Source of the DNA: Candidatus Sumerlaeota bacterium
GTDB taxonomy: Bacteria > Sumerlaeota > Sumerlaeia > MWCT01 > JAGHBZ01
NCBI GenBank assembly: GCA_021160705.1
Contig: JAGHBZ010000234.1
Span: 1 to 8,121 of the forward strand
Reading direction: 5' to 3'
DNA: 8,121 nucleotides
A program made the position numbers and the translations under genes. Positions within the stretch are counted from its first letter, which is position 1; the number at the start of each line of letters is the position of its first letter. Below the pieces are notes generated by a model, which saw only the letters and a list, made by a program, of their open reading frames with translations, was not told the DNA's origin and searched no databases. Below are positions 6,478-8,121 of the stretch, one piece after another.

Positions 6478-7770
6478 TTATTTTTTGCGAGGGAGGGCAG
6501 ACTTACCGGGAAAGATAGCGACTTCGCCCAGCTCCTCTTCAATCCGGAGTAGCTGGTTGTATTTGCAGATTCTCTCACTACGGCTGGCTGAGCCCGTTTT
6601 AATTTGCCCTGCATTGGTCGCCACAGCAAGGTCGGCAATAGTGGTATCCTCGGTCTCTCCGCTCCGGTGCGAAATCACGGTCGTATAGCCCGCGCGATGT
6701 GCCATCTGGATGCATTCAAGTGTTTCAGTGACAGTACCAATCTGGTTGAGCTTAATGAGGATAGAATTGCAGATGCCTTCGTCGATACCGCGCTGAAGAC
6801 GTTTAGTGTTGGTCACGAACAGGTCGTCGCCGACAATTTGCACCTTTTTGCCCAGAGCATCAGTAAGGAGTTTCCAGCCTTCCCAGTCTTCTTCATCCAG
6901 TCCATCTTCAATAGAGACAATTGGGTATTTGTTAACAATATCTTCATAGAATGATACCATCTGGTCAGCTTCTTTTTCGGGCTTTGTCTCAGCCTGAAGA
7001 ATGTAGCATTTTTTCTTCTTATCAAAGAATGAAGAAGCGGCTGGGTCAATTGCCAGGGCGATGTCCTCACCGGGTTTGTAGCCAGCGGTCTCAATCGCCT
7101 GCATAATAACGTCAAATGCCTCAAGATTTGATTTTAGGTCAGGAGCGAATCCCCCTTCGTCGCCCACTGCGGTGCTTAGCCCTTTGTCCTTAAGCACTTT
7201 CTTTAGATTGTGAAATACCTCGGCACCCATTCGGAGTGCTTCCCGGAACGTCGGTGCACCGATGGGCATAATCATAAACTCCTGGATGTCCACGTTGTTG
7301 TCGGCGTGTTTACCGCCGTTAAGGATATTCATCATAGGCACGGGGAGCACCCGCGCATTTACACCGCCCAGATACTGAGACAGGGGTAGCCCGAGGGCTT
7401 CAGCTGCAGCGCGCGCAGCTGCCATTGATACTCCTAAAATAGCGTTAGCACCGAGACGCTCTTTTTTCTCAGTACCGTCAAGGTCAATCATCTTCTTGTC
7501 AATCAAGGTCTGCTGTGTAGCGTCAAGTCCAAGGATTTCCTGGGCAATGACATTGTTGACGTTATCTACTGCTTTAAGCACCCCTTTGCCCAGGTATCGT
7601 TTTTTATCGTTATCTCTGAGTTCCAGAGCTTCAAATATGCCAGTGGACGCACCACTGGGGACACAGGCTCGTCCCACAGCACCACAGGCAAGTTGCATCT
7701 CCACCTCAAGTGTAGGATTGCCACGTGAATCAAGAATCTCTCTGGCTTTAATACTTACAATAGTGGTCAT
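6478..7770 (-). CDS. eno: enolase (phosphopyruvate hydratase)
   Basis: A 430-residue, full-length cytoplasmic enolase, which interconverts 2-phosphoglycerate and phosphoenolpyruvate in glycolysis and gluconeogenesis with Mg2+. The N-terminal domain opens with AREILDSRGNPTLEVE (9-24); SGASTG (39-44) is the mobile active-site loop. GGKHADNN (152-159) carries the conserved His155. GDEGGFAP (203-210) has Glu205, matching the catalytic Glu208 of the E. coli enzyme. Metal ligands are Asp242 (AIDPAAS), Glu288 (SIEDGLDE) and Asp315 (GDDLFVTN). The signature ILIKLNQIGTVTET (337-350) holds the general base Lys340. SHRSGETED (367-375) and KTGS (391-394) complete the site. All expected catalytic residues are present, so it should be active. 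It is read from the minus strand alone, with a perfect AAGGAGGT site and a plausible promoter, and converges on the HU gene. No partner gene of glycolysis is in the window. Confidence 0.98.
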   Translation of the reverse strand: MTTIVSIKAREILDSRGNPTLEVEMQLACGAVGRACVPSGASTGIFEALELRDNDKKRYLGKGVLKAVDNVNNVIAQEILGLDATQQTLIDKKMIDLDGTEKKERLGANAILGVSMAAARAAAEALGLPLSQYLGGVNARVLPVPMMNILNGGKHADNNVDIQEFMIMPIGAPTFREALRMGAEVFHNLKKVLKDKGLSTAVGDEGGFAPDLKSNLEAFDVIMQAIETAGYKPGEDIALAIDPAASSFFDKKKKCYILQAETKPEKEADQMVSFYEDIVNKYPIVSIEDGLDEEDWEGWKLLTDALGKKVQIVGDDLFVTNTKRLQRGIDEGICNSILIKLNQIGTVTETLECIQMAHRAGYTTVISHRSGETEDTTIADLAVATNAGQIKTGSASRSERICKYNQLLRIEEELGEVAIFPGKSALPRKK

Positions 7771-7776
7771 TTTTCT

Positions 7777-7784
7777 ACCTCCTT
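7777..7784 (-). promoter_or_regulatory. consensus ribosome binding site of enolase
   Basis: On the minus strand this reads AAGGAGGT, a full eight-base match to the 16S anti-Shine-Dalgarno, with six bases before the ATG at 7770. It fixes the enolase start and suggests strong translation. Confidence 0.85.
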
Positions 7785-7821
7785 GCTTGCTCCATTAGTA
7801 ATACAACAATAAATCAAATAG

Positions 7822-7851
7822 AGTATAGTGAAGCTACCTGCGGGTGTGCAA
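7822..7851 (-). promoter_or_regulatory. candidate enolase promoter
   Basis: On the minus strand, TTGCAC (7846-7851) is followed after 18 bases by TATACT (7822-7827). The -10 is good and the -35 matches only its TTG. It would start transcription near 7815, giving a leader of about 45 bases that includes the Shine-Dalgarno site. Confidence 0.5.
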
Positions 7852-8013
7852 TGTTTTTTAACTCACTCTGAAGTTTTTGGTGCTTTACTTTATTGTGAGT
7901 GAATAGCACGGAATGAATGGCAAAAATTATACTGATACGCTGGATTCTGTAACCTTAAGGTCAAACCTCAGGAGTACTAGTGCTTGAAATTCTATATCTG
8001 AAGTTGCAGGGGG

Positions 8014-8092
8014 GATTGAAATCTAAAATTTTTGCTTTGCGAACTATCCTGATTACCGTTTATCCTGGTCTCATAGTTTCCTTATAAATACT
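8014..8092 (+). repeat. possible decayed third copy of the dispersed repeat
   Basis: GATTGAAATCTAAAAT (8014-8029) resembles GATTGAAGCTAAAAT in copy 2. TATCCTGGTCTCATAGTTTC and the following CTTATAAATACTC (8061-8093) match the segment around 6241-6273 of copy 2 at about 26 of 33 positions without gaps. About 17 extra bases lie between the two matching parts, with TATCCTG duplicated. The right arm of the hairpin is not recognisable. Same orientation as copies 1 and 2. Confidence 0.35.
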
Positions 8093-8121
8093 CAATGGTG
8101 AGTCGGTGAGTTCTCTACACC

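Larger units (their letters stand above)
7771..8121. other. enolase upstream region, right end of window
   Basis: No gene is seen in the last 351 bases on either strand. The first 80 bases hold the enolase RBS and candidate promoter. The remainder, particularly 8014-8092, resembles the dispersed repeat and may be a decayed third copy. I found no tRNA-like fold or terminator here, and the neighbouring gene lies outside the window. Confidence 0.6.

Noticed and set aside
6485..7798. Several open frames opposite or inside enolase
   Set aside because: They are shadows of the enolase gene, whose full set of catalytic motifs shows which frame is coding.

Overview
This is a bacterial chromosomal segment, most likely from an uncultured or poorly sampled lineage. 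It has dense single-copy housekeeping-type genes, strong Shine-Dalgarno sites (a full AAGGAGGT in front of enolase), the standard code (TAA and TGA stops) and AT-rich spacers. Nothing in the sequence fixes the phylum. The secreted two-domain protein and the long GT-C membrane protein are of types common in Gram-negative and candidate-phylum genomes, but that is inference only. No phage, plasmid, insertion sequence, CRISPR, tRNA or rRNA gene is visible.

Layout. Positions 1-562 hold no convincing gene but include the first copy of a dispersed repeat. Positions 563-4183 carry two minus-strand genes, transcribed in the order 775-aa multispanning GT-C-type glycosyltransferase, then 406-aa exported protein (lectin-like beta domain plus thioredoxin-like domain). 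They are separated by 72 bases. A 168-base AT-rich divergent spacer (4184-4351) carries candidate promoters for both directions. Positions 4352-6044 carry two plus-strand genes, a DUF1015-family protein and an HU/IHF-family DNA-binding protein with its own strong RBS and a probable promoter. A convergent spacer (6045-6477) holds the second repeat copy. Positions 6478-7770 carry enolase on the minus strand, with a good RBS and a plausible sigma70-type promoter. Positions 7771-8121 are its upstream region and may hold a third, decayed repeat copy.

How the parts relate. Enolase (glycolysis) and HU (nucleoid) are core functions. The DUF1015 protein carries an ADGHHRYETA motif reminiscent of the ParB/SerK fold. 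The glycosyltransferase and exported protein both act at or beyond the cytoplasmic membrane and may be co-transcribed, but no shared pathway can be read from the sequence.

The two points most worth a second look are the repeat family of roughly 215 bases (203-416 and 6158-6379), colinear between copies and centred on a conserved hairpin, and the thioredoxin-like domain of the exported protein, which has lost both active-site cysteines. I do not see a clearly new multi-gene system here.
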